The notes: generated by a model not told the origin, from the letters alone. A stretch of DNA of 64,000 nt from Burkholderia puraquae (GCF_002099195.1 NZ_NBYX01000002.1:411206-475205); one strand, 5' to 3'; shown: positions 1 through 8,931, counted from the first letter of the stretch. Numbers and translations are program-made.

Positions 1-1
1 T

Positions 2-61
2 GCGGAAAACATCATCGACGACAATCGCGACAAACAAGGCTTCTTTTCCGGCACGCCTTGA
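2..61 (+). CDS. C-terminal end of an unidentified protein (partial)
   Basis: The frame is open from the window edge and ends at a TGA at 59-61. It gives about 19 residues ending in FFSGTP, with a polar, Asp/Asn/Arg-rich stretch before it. This is too short to assign to a family. The only support for coding is the open frame and the ribosome-binding-like spacing to the next gene, so it could be chance. Confidence 0.35.
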   Translation, partial: AENIIDDNRDKQGFFSGTP

Positions 62-108
62 GATGAGTCATCCAGGTAACGCGATGAATTGGCAATTCGG
101 AGGACGAA

Positions 109-318
109 ATGATCATCGACGAACTGCTCGGCTTGATCAGCCGGCGTGAGGTTATCCGGGCCGACGCCACCCTGCCTGCGGGAATGGCCGATTCAGCGCA
201 GTGCCATCAGCAGGAGCTGCAAATGTTCGCGGCGGTACGCGCGCTGTCGATCGGGGCTGGATATTCGGAGTTCGAGTCCGACGAGATAGCAAGTGCCGTC
301 ATGACACGACTCGGCTAG
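109..318 (+). CDS. small hypothetical protein upstream of rpsU
   Basis: A 69-residue protein starting at an ATG preceded by GGAGGA at 99-104, a strong ribosome-binding site. The product is acidic and mostly helical in appearance (DELLGLISRRE near the N-terminus), with no signal peptide or membrane segment. It precedes the S21-like gene by 33 bp in the same direction and is probably co-transcribed with it. I do not recognise the family. The strong Shine-Dalgarno sequence and compact spacing make it likely to be real. Confidence 0.6.
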   Translation: MIIDELLGLISRREVIRADATLPAGMADSAQCHQQELQMFAAVRALSIGAGYSEFESDEIASAVMTRLG

Positions 319-351
319 TTTTCCGTTCTACCATTCCAAAACAGGATCACC

Positions 352-564
352 ATGACAACCATTACGCTAAAGGTCAACGAACCGATCGATGTCGCGCTGC
401 GGCGATTCCGGCGCAACATCGAGAAAACCGGGCTGATTCGGGAGCTGCGCAGTCGCACCGGCTACGAGAAGCCCACGACGGAACGCAAACGGAAAAAGGC
501 GAGCGCCGTTGCCAGGCAGCGCTTGCGGGCAAAACGCATGTTGCCGCCTCGCAAAATGTACTAG
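352..564 (+). CDS. rpsU: 30S ribosomal protein S21 (bS21) paralogue
   Basis: The 70-residue product has the usual bS21 length and its signatures: an N-terminal [11 protein letters not shown], then [15 protein letters not shown], then [15 protein letters not shown] and a basic C-terminal tail. S21 binds the small subunit near the mRNA 3' end of 16S rRNA and helps initiation. Burkholderia genomes usually carry more than one rpsU. The context here, between small hypothetical genes rather than next to dnaG or yqeY, suggests an accessory copy. The gene at 574 follows by 9 bp. Confidence 0.93.
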   Translation: MTTITLKVNEPIDVALRRFRRNIEKTGLIRELRSRTGYEKPTTERKRKKASAVARQRLRAKRMLPPRKMY

Positions 565-573
565 GAGAGCATC

Positions 574-780
574 GTGTTCAACATGCCGGCCGAGGCGCCC
601 CCGTTTTTCCCGCTGACGAAATGCGAAGTCGATTTCGATCAGCAGAAGGACATGGTGACGCTGCTACCGAGCTTCTATGCGTTCGGATGCGAGTACACCA
701 GCCGCGGCTTTCTGATCGGACGCGACGATGCGTTCAAATTGATTGCCGCGCTAGAGAAGGCGCTCAGCATCCAGGGATGA
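574..780 (+). CDS. small hypothetical protein downstream of rpsU
   Basis: A 68-residue protein with a GTG start at 574, chosen because AGGAGA at 563-568 sits at good spacing; the internal ATG at 583 has no such site. The sequence is soluble, with an FDQQKDMVTLLPSF segment followed by a C-terminal helix (DDAFKLIAALEKALSI). It is very close to rpsU and probably in the same transcript. I recognise no family. Confidence 0.6.
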   Translation: MFNMPAEAPPFFPLTKCEVDFDQQKDMVTLLPSFYAFGCEYTSRGFLIGRDDAFKLIAALEKALSIQG

Positions 781-1506
781 GCTGACGACGACACACGCGC
801 GAGCATTGACAACCAAAAGATGAGCTATGCGCGTCGCGACGAAGTACGTGGATCTACTCTATTTCCTTGTTGTCCTGCAACTCGTCACGCAAAGGCAGAC
901 TCGCGAGTGGCTGTCGCCGTTCCAACTCGTCGAATCGCTGCAAGCCTGGCTGGTTATCCACCGTGCGAAATGCGAGTGGCGCGATCGCGTCTGGATAGGA
1001 CATGCGTCTCTTCAGATAGCGAAGTTGGCCCGCCCGGTCGACAACGCTGCATCGGCAGAGACGGGCGCTCCACGGGATGCCCTGGCAGACCGGTCGAGTT
1101 TGCGGATGAAGTGCATCCGCTACCTTCGGGAGCATGTCTGATCGTGGTCGCGCTCCCACGGGCGGCACGCAGGTTCCGGTCGCCAATCAGCGCGGGCCGC
1201 TCGTCCTTGTGCAGCCCGGCCGTGCCGTTGCTCCTCCCGAGGCACTTGTCCGCAAGGATCGGCGGCACGCCCGTCACGACGATCACCGCGAGCCCGAGCG
1301 CGACGCCGGCCAGGCCGTGCTTCGCGATCACGTAGAGATCGGATCCCGTTGCCGTGCGCGAAGCCGATCCGGAGCAGCGCCCCGCGCCGGCGAACGGCGG
1401 CGCCTTGAACACCGCGACGTCGGCCGCACCGGGATCGTGTGTGCACGCGCCGAGCACGCGGTGGTCATGCAGGATCGAGCATGCGGCGACGCCGCTACAC
1501 CGACAC
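781..1506. other. gap with no confident gene; possible degenerate minus-strand ORF
   Basis: About 725 bp between the small rpsU cluster and the EAL gene stop. The best coding-like stretch is on the minus strand, 954-1331, from a GTG start. It opens with a hydrophobic run ([19 protein letters not shown]) that resembles a signal or membrane segment and has high third-position GC, but the rest is low-complexity and Arg/Ser-rich. It may be a decayed small secreted protein. The plus-strand frames here look like shadows. I could not assign anything. Confidence 0.3.
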
Positions 1507-3069
1507 CTACGCAAACTCCTCCTTCAAATGCTCCACCCGCTGCGGCCGCTGATACAGATAGCCCTGCGCATACTGAATCCCGACCGCATGCAGCGCGCGA
1601 TGCTGCACCTCGGTCTCCACACCTTCCGCGATGATCTTCAGGTCGTAGTGGTGCGCCACGGACGCGATCCCTTCGATCAACCCCGAGCTGCCGCCGTTCA
1701 GTTGCGAGACGAACTGGCGGTCGATCTTCACGTAGTCGAACGGAAAGCGCGACAGCATGTCGAGATTGCTGTGATGCGTGCCGAAATCGTCGATCGCGAA
1801 CTTCGCGCCTTTCGCTCTCAGCGCATGGAAGATCGCGGTGGTCCGCGCGTTCTTTTCAAGCAGGATGCGCTCGGTGACTTCGAGCACCAACGTACAGCCG
1901 GGCGGCAGCGCGCGGATCGCATCCTCGACGACGGACACGAATCGCGTGCGCTCGAGATCCTTCGGCGCGATGTTGATGGCGATGCGCAGCGGCACGGCGG
2001 GCGTCAGCGCGGACAGTTCCGACACGGCTGTCCTTAGCACGAATTCCGTCACTTTCGGCAGCACCGCACTGGATTCGACCTGCGGGATGAATACGGCCGG
2101 GCTGATGGCCCCCCACTTGGGATGCTGCCAGCGCAGCAGCGCCTCGACGCCGATGGTCCTGCGCGTCTCGACCTCGACGATCGACTGGTACACGACATGG
2201 AGCTCGTCGCGCCTCAGCGCGTTGCGAACGGCCTTCAGCAACAGCCGGCGCGGTGCCATTGCCAGCAGATAGGCGGCCATCACGAGGCCGTCCGCCAGCA
2301 GCACGATCGTGATGCCGATCAGCCGATAGTGGTGCCGCACCTGGGACGCATAGTGCGCGGAAGCGGCAACCCGCACCGTGAACGGCCAGCGCGGCGACAC
2401 GATCGTGCTTCCGCCTGCAGGCTCCGTGGCCGACTCCGGCGAAAACTTTCCGTGCTGATCGAGATGGCCCGAACCCGCGATCGACAGCGTCGCGGTTTCC
2501 GTCCCGTAGCGGGCGCCGTGCGCGAGCGCGTCGGCCACGTAGTCGCCTTCGATCAGGTAGAGCACGCCCGCGCCCGGCGCAGTGGCGTAAAACACGGGCA
2601 GCACCGGGATGCCCTGCTGGAACGGCGTCTGGCGCAGCAGCGTGACGAGCGTCGAGCCCGTTTCCGGCTCGTGTGTGTATGCGCCGAGCGGCAAGTCGAT
2701 CGCCCCCAGCGCCGACGAGCACATGACGCGGCCGTCGTGCACCAGCGCGACGGCGCGCAGGTAGCGCAGGCGCGTACCGATCTCTGCGAGCGTCCGGAAT
2801 ACCGTCGCGCATGGCCGCCCGACGAGCGCGGTCAGCTCGTCCACATGTCGCAGGCGCGCACCGTCCAGGATGCGATCCACCGATGCCACGATGTCGTTCG
2901 CGATGACGCGTTCATGCTGGGTGACGGTATCGCGCGCGTAGCGGTCGGCCAGCGCGATCGCGAAGGCCGGCACGAGCACGCAAACGATTACGGCGACAAA
3001 AAAGGCGACCCGCGGCCACGCACCGCTGTGCTGGAAAACTGGCTTCGAGCCTGGCGTGAACGCCGACAT
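1507..3069 (-). CDS. EAL-domain cyclic-di-GMP phosphodiesterase with CSS-type periplasmic sensor
   Basis: A 520-residue membrane protein predicted to hydrolyse c-di-GMP to pGpG. A first membrane segment (about residues 21-41) leads into a periplasmic region containing CSS at about residue 117, the motif of CSS-domain redox sensors. A second membrane segment lies near residues 248-270. The C-terminal EAL domain (about 275-515) keeps its catalytic set: [40 protein letters not shown] and QGYLYQRP. No GGDEF domain is present. The family moves between sessile and motile states; disulfide state of the CSS motif controls known members. It has no operon partner here. Confidence 0.9.
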   Translation of the reverse strand: MSAFTPGSKPVFQHSGAWPRVAFFVAVIVCVLVPAFAIALADRYARDTVTQHERVIANDIVASVDRILDGARLRHVDELTALVGRPCATVFRTLAEIGTRLRYLRAVALVHDGRVMCSSALGAIDLPLGAYTHEPETGSTLVTLLRQTPFQQGIPVLPVFYATAPGAGVLYLIEGDYVADALAHGARYGTETATLSIAGSGHLDQHGKFSPESATEPAGGSTIVSPRWPFTVRVAASAHYASQVRHHYRLIGITIVLLADGLVMAAYLLAMAPRRLLLKAVRNALRRDELHVVYQSIVEVETRRTIGVEALLRWQHPKWGAISPAVFIPQVESSAVLPKVTEFVLRTAVSELSALTPAVPLRIAINIAPKDLERTRFVSVVEDAIRALPPGCTLVLEVTERILLEKNARTTAIFHALRAKGAKFAIDDFGTHHSNLDMLSRFPFDYVKIDRQFVSQLNGGSSGLIEGIASVAHHYDLKIIAEGVETEVQHRALHAVGIQYAQGYLYQRPQRVEHLKEEFA

Positions 3070-3312
3070 TCCCGCGGTCGCCTTTGGTGTTGTGTGTATG
3101 GAAACGCAAGTCGAACCGGCCGGTACACCAACGATGCGCGTGCGTCATGCCGGGTTTCGGGCTATGTGCTGCGCGCGCCGGTATCGCGATGCGATCGATT
3201 CTACGGTCGCGACGGGCATCTGCGGCAGCCTCGTCGCAATCGGCCGTTCATTCCGGAGGCTTGCCTCTATAAACATGTGCATTCAGCGCATCTATATTGA
3301 CGTAGCACACCG

Positions 3313-3346
3313 AAAAAACCCCCGGCCGCATGGTCTTGCGGCCGGG
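3313..3346 (-). terminator. Rho-independent terminator with no upstream protein gene
   Basis: A 10-bp GC-rich perfect stem with a 6-nt loop is followed by a six-U tract on the minus strand. The gene before it on that strand is far away (stop at 3891), which makes this an orphan terminator and supports a local short transcript. Confidence 0.7.
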
Positions 3347-3381
3347 ACAAAAAACACCGTCTCTTGGCACGAGGATGGTGC
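3313..3381 (-). ncRNA. candidate small RNA of about 70 nt with its own promoter and terminator
   Basis: The predicted start is near 3381, about 7 nt after the TATACT element. The transcript ends in a textbook intrinsic terminator: a perfect 10-bp stem (3321-3330 with 3337-3346, loop TGGTCT in plus-strand terms) followed on the minus strand by a six-U run (3318-3313). No open frame of useful size lies between promoter and terminator. Known here are only the sequence elements; existence of the RNA is inference. Confidence 0.5.
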
Positions 3382-3387
3382 GCGGCA

Positions 3388-3415
3388 AGTATAAGATGTG
3401 ATGAGAGATTGTGAA
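3388..3415 (-). promoter_or_regulatory. predicted sigma70 promoter of a candidate sRNA
   Basis: Reading the minus strand, TTCACA (3410-3415) and TATACT (3388-3393) are separated by 16 bp. Each has one mismatch to the sigma70 consensus. The nearest downstream minus-strand gene starts more than 300 bp away, beyond an intrinsic terminator, so the promoter seems to serve a short transcript. Confidence 0.5.
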
Positions 3416-3558
3416 ATATTGTTATTCAACAATTGGTGTAGTTTTGTCATTGTGTCTCGACAGGAAGCATTCTTTCGGGATGCTGTCTATGCCGGCCTGC
3501 CGGCGGCCTGCGAGCGGTCGCCGCGCGATACGGTCGCGCGTCTCGCCGGAGCTTCGGG

Positions 3559-3855
3559 ATGGAAGAAAATACCGTGCCTGTGGTCATCGTGACCGATGGT
3601 GCAGCCGCAGCCGATGGCGGCTCGCTGTGGATCCGGATTGCCGTGAACGGGCAGGCCCGCAACTACCTGCTCGATCGCGCGCTCACGTCGCGCGGTACGC
3701 CGCGCTACAACACCATCAGCGGCGAACACGGGCCGCTTTCGAAAGGTGACCGAAAGGAATTGCTCGCACTGCTGCGCAGCATTGCCGACCCTGCGATGTG
3801 GGCCGGCATCGCAGGCGCGTTCGTGCAGGTGCTGCAGGCGTCCGATGATGAATGA
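3559..3855 (+). CDS. hypothetical protein, 98 aa
   Basis: The product reads as a soluble alpha/beta protein, beginning MEENTVPVVIVTDGAAAADGG and ending in an acidic SDDE tail. A GSLWIRIAVNGQ strand-like segment and a LLALLRSIADPAMW helix are visible. There is no signal peptide or known motif. Codon use matches neighbouring genes. It is convergent with the secreted protein gene at 3891-4196, only 35 bp away. Function unknown. Confidence 0.6.
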   Translation: MEENTVPVVIVTDGAAAADGGSLWIRIAVNGQARNYLLDRALTSRGTPRYNTISGEHGPLSKGDRKELLALLRSIADPAMWAGIAGAFVQVLQASDDE

Positions 3856-3890
3856 GCGATGCGGTGCCGGTGTGTCGCGCGGGCCGTGAT

Positions 3891-4196
3891 TCAGAAATCG
3901 TTACGCATCTTGCGCAGCAGGCTGCCGGCCGACTGGTGCGTGTCTACCGCGGTGAGGACGTCGGTCAGGAACCACGGCAGGTTCAGTTGCGTATTGGAAT
4001 CGCCGACACATACGCGGATCGGCGGCGCCTTCGACGGCGAGCGGGCGTCGGGCGTGGCGTCACGGGACGGGACGCAGTTTTTCGCGTGGGCTTGAACGGG
4101 AACCGGCTCGGCGCTGCCGGATGCTGCACCGGCGGCGGCCGGCAAGCTGACGGCGGCAAGCAGGGTCAAGACAGCGACAGGGGCAACGCGTTTCAT
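3891..4196 (-). CDS. small secreted hypothetical protein
   Basis: A 101-residue product with a Sec signal peptide (MKRVAPVAVLTLLAAVSLPAAAGAA split as a basic n-region, hydrophobic core and AGA-type cleavage near residue 24). The mature part contains two Cys residues (KNCVPS and RVCVGD), which could form one disulfide, and a WFLTDVLTAV segment. It is likely periplasmic. No family recognised. It lies 73 bp downstream of the AraC regulator gene on the same strand. Confidence 0.6.
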   Translation of the reverse strand: MKRVAPVAVLTLLAAVSLPAAAGAASGSAEPVPVQAHAKNCVPSRDATPDARSPSKAPPIRVCVGDSNTQLNLPWFLTDVLTAVDTHQSAGSLLRKMRNDF

Positions 4197-4269
4197 GGGA
4201 TTCTCCGGCGATGCTCGTTCGACCGCACGGGCGGACGCGAGTTCGTCGGGGCATGCTTGCGAGCCGCGC

Positions 4270-5319
4270 TCAGCCGCGCGCGACGTGCGCTGCCCGTGCA
4301 GGTTGCCGGCTGCGCCATTGCCGAGGCGATTCGCCCGTCCAGCGCCGAAAGGCGCGCGTAAATGCGCTGTGTTCCGAATAGCCGAGCAGCCACGCGACTT
4401 CCGCGAGCGTCAGCCGCGGATCGTTCAGGTGGTCGATCGCGAGCCGCCGCCGCGTGTCCTCACGCAGTATCCGGAAGTTGAGCCCGAGTTCGGCAAGGCG
4501 CCGATGCAGCGTGCGCGACGATACATGCAGGCCCGCGGCGATCTGTTCGATGCTCGCTTCTTCGCCTTGCGTCAGCAGGCGTGCGACGGCTTCGCGCACC
4601 GACTGTTCGAGATCGTCCGTCTGCCGCAGCTCGGCAAGCAGCGCGCTCGCCTGGCGTTCCATCATCTGCAGCAGCGCGTCGTCCGGTTGGCGCAGCGGCT
4701 GCGCGAGCAGGTGCAACGGGAATGCGAGGCGGTTCACCGGCTGGCCGAACCGCACCGGGCAGCCGAAATAATCGACGTACGGCCGTTCGTCGCCGGGCGA
4801 CGGGTGCACGAAGCAGACTTCGACGAGCCCGTGACGCGTGCCGGTGATATTGCGTGCGAACTGGACGATGGCCGTCAGCGCGACTTCGTCGACGAGCGGG
4901 CCGAGCGGCTCGGGCGCGTCGTGCCATTCGATCGCGACCGACGTCGCCTCGACCCGCACTTCCATGCGCGCGACGTTCGCGATCAGGTGTTCGTATTGCT
5001 GCCAGCGTGCGAGTGCGGCGCCGGCATCGCGGCATGCATGCAGCGCGTAACCGAGCGCGCCGAGATGGGCGGGCGTGATCCGCTGGCCGACGTGCAGGCC
5101 GAGCAGCGGATCGTCGAGTGCGCGGACCGCGGATTCGAGCAGGCGCCGCCAGTGCGCGCTCGCATATAGCGTGAGCCCGCGATCGTCCTCGGGCGGCCGC
5201 GCCTCGCCGAGCACGTGCGCGGCATCCTCGCCCTGCTCGGACAGGTAGTCGAACAGCAGCCGCACGTAGGTGCTCGAGTAGTAGACGCGCTGTGTCGATA
5301 GCGGGGAGGCGGCGGGCAT
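4270..5319 (-). CDS. AraC-family regulator with arabinose-binding-like N-terminal domain
   Basis: The 349-residue protein has the layout of AraC regulators with the long N-terminal ligand domain (Pfam Arabinose_bd type), then two helix-turn-helix motifs at the C-terminus: IEQIAAGLHVSSRTLHRRLAE, followed by VAWLLGYSEHSAFTRAFRR and TGESPRQWR. An upstream in-frame GTG at 5355 would extend it, but that codon lies inside the direct-repeat operator described next, so the ATG at 5319 is preferred. It is divergent from the sterol desaturase-like gene at 5414, its most likely target. The ligand is unknown. Confidence 0.88.
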   Translation of the reverse strand: MPAASPLSTQRVYYSSTYVRLLFDYLSEQGEDAAHVLGEARPPEDDRGLTLYASAHWRRLLESAVRALDDPLLGLHVGQRITPAHLGALGYALHACRDAGAALARWQQYEHLIANVARMEVRVEATSVAIEWHDAPEPLGPLVDEVALTAIVQFARNITGTRHGLVEVCFVHPSPGDERPYVDYFGCPVRFGQPVNRLAFPLHLLAQPLRQPDDALLQMMERQASALLAELRQTDDLEQSVREAVARLLTQGEEASIEQIAAGLHVSSRTLHRRLAELGLNFRILREDTRRRLAIDHLNDPRLTLAEVAWLLGYSEHSAFTRAFRRWTGESPRQWRSRQPARAAHVARG

Positions 5320-5322
5320 GGC

Positions 5323-5355
5323 GGAAAGTGTCAAGTAATCGTCGGCAAGTGTCAA
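5323..5355. promoter_or_regulatory. direct-repeat operator for the AraC regulator
   Basis: GGAAAGTGTCAA (5323-5334) and GGCAAGTGTCAA (5344-5355) match at 11 of 12 positions in direct orientation with a 21-bp repeat distance, two helical turns. This is the usual geometry of an AraC/XylS dimer site. It lies between the divergent regulator and desaturase genes, so both autoregulation and target control are plausible. Confidence 0.6.
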
Positions 5356-5413
5356 CGCGGGTCGTCCCGTGCGCGACGATACTGCCGGTCAGTTCTTGAT
5401 CGAGGCCGCGAAC

Positions 5414-6433
5414 ATGCCGACCGAGTTGATGACGTGGCTCCATGCGTTCCTGGGTAACGACGTGGACTGGAAGCAGGTGTTGCTGATCGGCATGACGCCG
5501 GTCTTCCTGATCGCGTTCGCGATCGAATACGCGGTGATGACCGGGCGCGGCCGTCGTGAGCCGTTTCGCTGGAGGGAGATCGTCGCGAACCTGTCGCTCG
5601 GCGCCGGCTATCAGGTGGCCGAAACCGCGATGGGGCTCCTGTTCACGGGTGCGATCTTCGCGTGGGTCTACCAGCACCGCCTGTTCGACGTGCCGGTGAA
5701 CGGCTTCACGATCGTGCCGATCTTCGTCGCCGTGGAGTTCTGCTATTACTGGTTTCATCGCACGTCGCATCGCGTGCGCTGGTTCTGGGCCGCGCACGTG
5801 CCGCATCACAGCGGTGAAGTGATGAACTTCACGACGGCGATGCGGCAGTCGCTGCTGAACGCGTTCGTCGGCGTGTTCGTGTTCTACCTGCCGCCGGTCT
5901 GGCTCGGCATCCCGCCCGCGGTCGTGCTGTTCCTGCTCGCGGTCGATCTCGCGTACCAGTACTTCGTGCATACCGAAGCGATCGGGCGGCTGCCGCGCTG
6001 GTTCGAGTACGTGTTCGATACGCCGTCGAATCATCGCGCGCATCACGGCCGCAATCCGCGCTATATCGACAGGAACTACGGCGGCGTGCTGATCATCTTC
6101 GATCGCCTGTTCGGCACGTATGTCGAGGAAACGGAGCCGGTCGACTACGGGATCACGCAGCAGATTCGTTCGTACAACTTCCTGGTGTTGAACCTGCATG
6201 AATTCGTCGACATGTGGCGCGACGTGCTCGCACCCGGGCCGGTCCTGCAGCGGCTGAAGCACCTGTGGATGCCGCCCGAATGGGAGCGGCCGGGGCATCG
6301 GCCGATTCATACGTGGAGCGTCGAGCGCAAGGGCGAGGACGCGGCTGCGGCAGCACCGCGTGCCATGCCTGGCGAGGATGCGTCGGCACAACGGCGCAAG
6401 ATCGTACAAGCCACGCGCACGCGCTCAGGCTAA
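5414..6433 (+). CDS. sterol desaturase / fatty acid hydroxylase family membrane protein
   Basis: A 339-residue integral membrane di-iron oxygenase. The start at 5414 follows GAGG at 5402-5405. Hydrophobic segments are seen at about residues 17-38, 60-85 and 150-175. The family's histidine clusters are present: FHRTSH, HVPHHS and NHRAHH, with additional His residues near FVHTEA. Members insert oxygen into lipid or sterol-like substrates at the cytoplasmic membrane. The C-terminus carries a charged extension. The divergent AraC gene is its likely regulator. The substrate cannot be told from sequence. Confidence 0.85.
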   Translation: MPTELMTWLHAFLGNDVDWKQVLLIGMTPVFLIAFAIEYAVMTGRGRREPFRWREIVANLSLGAGYQVAETAMGLLFTGAIFAWVYQHRLFDVPVNGFTIVPIFVAVEFCYYWFHRTSHRVRWFWAAHVPHHSGEVMNFTTAMRQSLLNAFVGVFVFYLPPVWLGIPPAVVLFLLAVDLAYQYFVHTEAIGRLPRWFEYVFDTPSNHRAHHGRNPRYIDRNYGGVLIIFDRLFGTYVEETEPVDYGITQQIRSYNFLVLNLHEFVDMWRDVLAPGPVLQRLKHLWMPPEWERPGHRPIHTWSVERKGEDAAAAAPRAMPGEDASAQRRKIVQATRTRSG

Positions 6434-6469
6434 CCTGCGTGCTTTCCTCGGCGAAAGGCTCGGCGGGCA

Positions 6470-7150
6470 ATGACGAAGAAAGTATTCTGGGACGATCCCT
6501 ACCGGACCACGCTGGATACCGTCGTCAGCCACGTCGACGGCGAGCGCGTGCAGGTGGACGCGACCCTCTTCTTTGCGTTTTCGGGCGGGCAGGAAAGCGA
6601 TGCGGGGTCGCTCGGCGGCTATCCGGTCATCCAGGCCGAAAAGCAGGGCCTCGACATCGTCTACACGCTGCCGCACGATCATGCGTTGAGCGTCGGCGAT
6701 CACGTGACCTGGCGCATCGACTGGACGCGGCGGTACCGGCTGATGCGTCTGCACTTCGCGGCCGAAATGGTGCTGCAGCTGGTCTATCGGCTCAGGCCCG
6801 GCATCGAGCGCATCGGTGCGCATATCGGGCAGGACAAGGCGCGCATCGACTTCGCGAGCGACACGAGCGTGGCGCCGCTGTTTCCCGAAATCGAATCGGC
6901 CGCGGCCGACCTGTCGAAGCGCGACCTGCGCATCGTGACCGACTTCAGCGATGTCGGCGCGCAACGCAGGTTCTGGACGGTCGACGGCTTCGCGACGATG
7001 GCGTGCGGCGGCACGCATCCGGCGTCGACCGGTGAGATCGGCATGCTGACGCTCAAGCGCAGGAATACCGGGAAGGGCAAGGAGCGGATCGAGGTGATGC
7101 TGGTCGAACCGGAGATGGCCGGCGGGCAGCGGGGCGAGCGGGTCGCGTAA
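6470..7150 (+). CDS. AlaX-like trans-editing domain protein with altered metal site
   Basis: The 226-residue protein matches the free-standing alanyl-tRNA editing family, which deacylates mischarged tRNA-Ala. An FFAFSGGQESD segment and GGYPV correspond to the N-terminal part. The zinc motif CxxxH is intact as CGGTH near residue 182. The usual HxxxH motif appears as HFAAE (about residue 89), so one expected metal ligand is Glu. This could alter metal choice or specificity. It starts 37 bp after the desaturase gene and could share its transcript. Confidence 0.82.
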   Translation: MTKKVFWDDPYRTTLDTVVSHVDGERVQVDATLFFAFSGGQESDAGSLGGYPVIQAEKQGLDIVYTLPHDHALSVGDHVTWRIDWTRRYRLMRLHFAAEMVLQLVYRLRPGIERIGAHIGQDKARIDFASDTSVAPLFPEIESAAADLSKRDLRIVTDFSDVGAQRRFWTVDGFATMACGGTHPASTGEIGMLTLKRRNTGKGKERIEVMLVEPEMAGGQRGERVA

Positions 7151-7168
7151 CCCGTCGCCCGCATCACC

Positions 7169-8788
7169 TCACTGATACCCGTAACACCGCTTCAACCCCG
7201 CGTAGTCGTAGAAGTGGCTACCCGATGCGATCTTCGCGCCGTCGCACGCGGCCTGGAAATCCGTTTCGCGCTCGTTGTACAGCATCTTCACGATGAGCCG
7301 CGAGCCGTTGCGGTAGACATCCCACTGCATGTTCGCGGCCATCGGCGACACCTGATCACCGCGCCACGGATTGTTCGCGTACGTGTAGGTCTGTGCCTGC
7401 GGTGTCGGCACGAACACGTTCTTCAGGTTCATGATCGACGCGAACGGAATCACGATCTCTGCATGCGTGAAGCGCAGCTTCGCGGCGCGGGTCAGGTCGC
7501 CGCGCGCGATCGCATCGACTTCGCCGAAGAAGTCGTCCTGCAGCACCTTCGCCATCCGGTACGTGACGGGGTTCGCCTCCTGGATGCCGGGCCCCTTCTG
7601 GTAGTAGTCCTCGGCATCCTGCAGATACGCGAGATACTGCGCCTGCTCCGCGCCGATGTACTTCTCCATCGTGACGCCACCGGTTTCCGCCGTCATCGCG
7701 GGTGCGACCTGCAGCAGGTTGTACAGCACGTTCACCGCATCGACGGCCGTCGCGATCTTCGTCTTGCCGTCACCCTTCAGCGTGTTGGTGAACTTGCCGT
7801 CCGCCGACGTGAACGCATAGGTGCCCGTGTTCGCGAACGTGTAGCCGTCGGTGCCGAGCTTCGCGATGAAGGCCTGCGACACGAGCGCGGACAGCACCGT
7901 TTGCGCGACGTCGGCTGCCCTCGGCGCGGCCTTGATCGCGTTGAGCTTCGCAGTCACCGTCGCGTCGTTCGAATAGGCCTGGTACGCCTGGCTCGCCTGG
8001 TAGGTCGCGTAGTACGGATCGCCGGCATCGGTCACGAGGTCGGTGGCCGGCTTCAGCGAGTGGAAATACAGCAGGAAGCGTTGGGTGCCGGCCGGCTGCG
8101 CGACCGGCGCGTTCGCCGGATAGCCGGACGGCGCGGCCGGCAGCGTGATCGCCGGGGCCAGCGCGGGCTGCGCGGCCACGAGCGACGCGGAGAAATACGT
8201 CGAACTGTCGACCGCGCGATCCTGGCCCGAGTTGACGACGACGACCTGCCGGTTGCCAGCCGAGAACAGTGCGGGCAGCCGCTGCGCGAGGCGGGCGGCG
8301 AGTTGCTGGTGTTCGCGGATGCCGGTTTGCGTGAGGTTGCCGTACCCCGGCGTCGAGATGCCCGCCACGCCGTAGCCGAGCAGCGCATTGGCCTTCATCA
8401 TCGCGTACGTGTCGGCCTTGAGCTGAGCGCCGAGCGTGGTCAGCGCACCGTCGGCCTCGGCCTTGACCAGCATCGCGTAGATCGCGCCGTCATACTTGAA
8501 GCCCGACAGCCCGCGCGAGCCGTGGCGCGCGACGAGTTCGGTATAGACGGGCGCGTAGCCGGCGGGCGGCGCTTCGTACGTCGCGGCGTCCTGCTGCGGA
8601 CGGTACGGCGTCTTTGTCTGGTAGTAAGTCGTGGGTGCCGGCGTCGGCTGGGGTTGCGGCTGCGGTGCTGGCGTCGAGCCGCCGTGGTCGGCAGAGGCCG
8701 CGGGCGGCGTCGAGTCTTCCCCGCCGCAAGCGGCGAGCAGCAGGCAGGCAATCGCGAGGGCGGTGGCGGTGCGGGTCGGGTGTGTCAT
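7169..8788 (-). CDS. histidine acid phosphatase (phytase-like) lipoprotein
   Basis: The 539-residue product has a lipoprotein signal (LACLLLAAC-like core with lipobox LLAAC at about residue 22) and then a Pro/Gln-rich linker. The phosphohistidine motif appears as ARHGSRG near residue 90, matching the RHGxR signature of histidine acid phosphatases. A later HAEIVIPF is the likely proton-donor motif in place of HD. The protein should act in the periplasm or on the outer membrane on phosphomonoesters such as phytate. It is convergent with the AlaX-like gene, 18 bp apart. The ATG at 8788 is preferred to an upstream TTG. Confidence 0.85.
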   Translation of the reverse strand: MTHPTRTATALAIACLLLAACGGEDSTPPAASADHGGSTPAPQPQPQPTPAPTTYYQTKTPYRPQQDAATYEAPPAGYAPVYTELVARHGSRGLSGFKYDGAIYAMLVKAEADGALTTLGAQLKADTYAMMKANALLGYGVAGISTPGYGNLTQTGIREHQQLAARLAQRLPALFSAGNRQVVVVNSGQDRAVDSSTYFSASLVAAQPALAPAITLPAAPSGYPANAPVAQPAGTQRFLLYFHSLKPATDLVTDAGDPYYATYQASQAYQAYSNDATVTAKLNAIKAAPRAADVAQTVLSALVSQAFIAKLGTDGYTFANTGTYAFTSADGKFTNTLKGDGKTKIATAVDAVNVLYNLLQVAPAMTAETGGVTMEKYIGAEQAQYLAYLQDAEDYYQKGPGIQEANPVTYRMAKVLQDDFFGEVDAIARGDLTRAAKLRFTHAEIVIPFASIMNLKNVFVPTPQAQTYTYANNPWRGDQVSPMAANMQWDVYRNGSRLIVKMLYNERETDFQAACDGAKIASGSHFYDYAGLKRCYGYQ

Positions 8789-8898
8789 CGTGGCGTGCAA
8801 CGGGCGGGATCGGTCGAGCCCCGAAGTGTTGCAAGCAACTTTGACAGCAGAATGTCAGGATTCGGTCGGGCAATCGTCGGACTGCCGCCGAATCGCGG

Positions 8899-8918
8899 CG
8901 AGCCGGCCACAGCCGGCT
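8899..8918. terminator. hairpin downstream of the HAD-like gene
   Basis: A perfect 8-bp stem GAGCCGGC/GCCGGCTC with loop CACA lies 14 bp after the stop of the minus-strand gene. There is no U tract, so it may only pause or stabilise transcripts. Confidence 0.4.
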
Positions 8919-8931
8919 CGTGTGCCGGCGT

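Noticed and set aside
827..1141. Plus-strand 104-residue frame after the rpsU cluster
   Set aside because: No ribosome-binding site and no family resemblance; the minus-strand frame in this region has more gene-like codon use.
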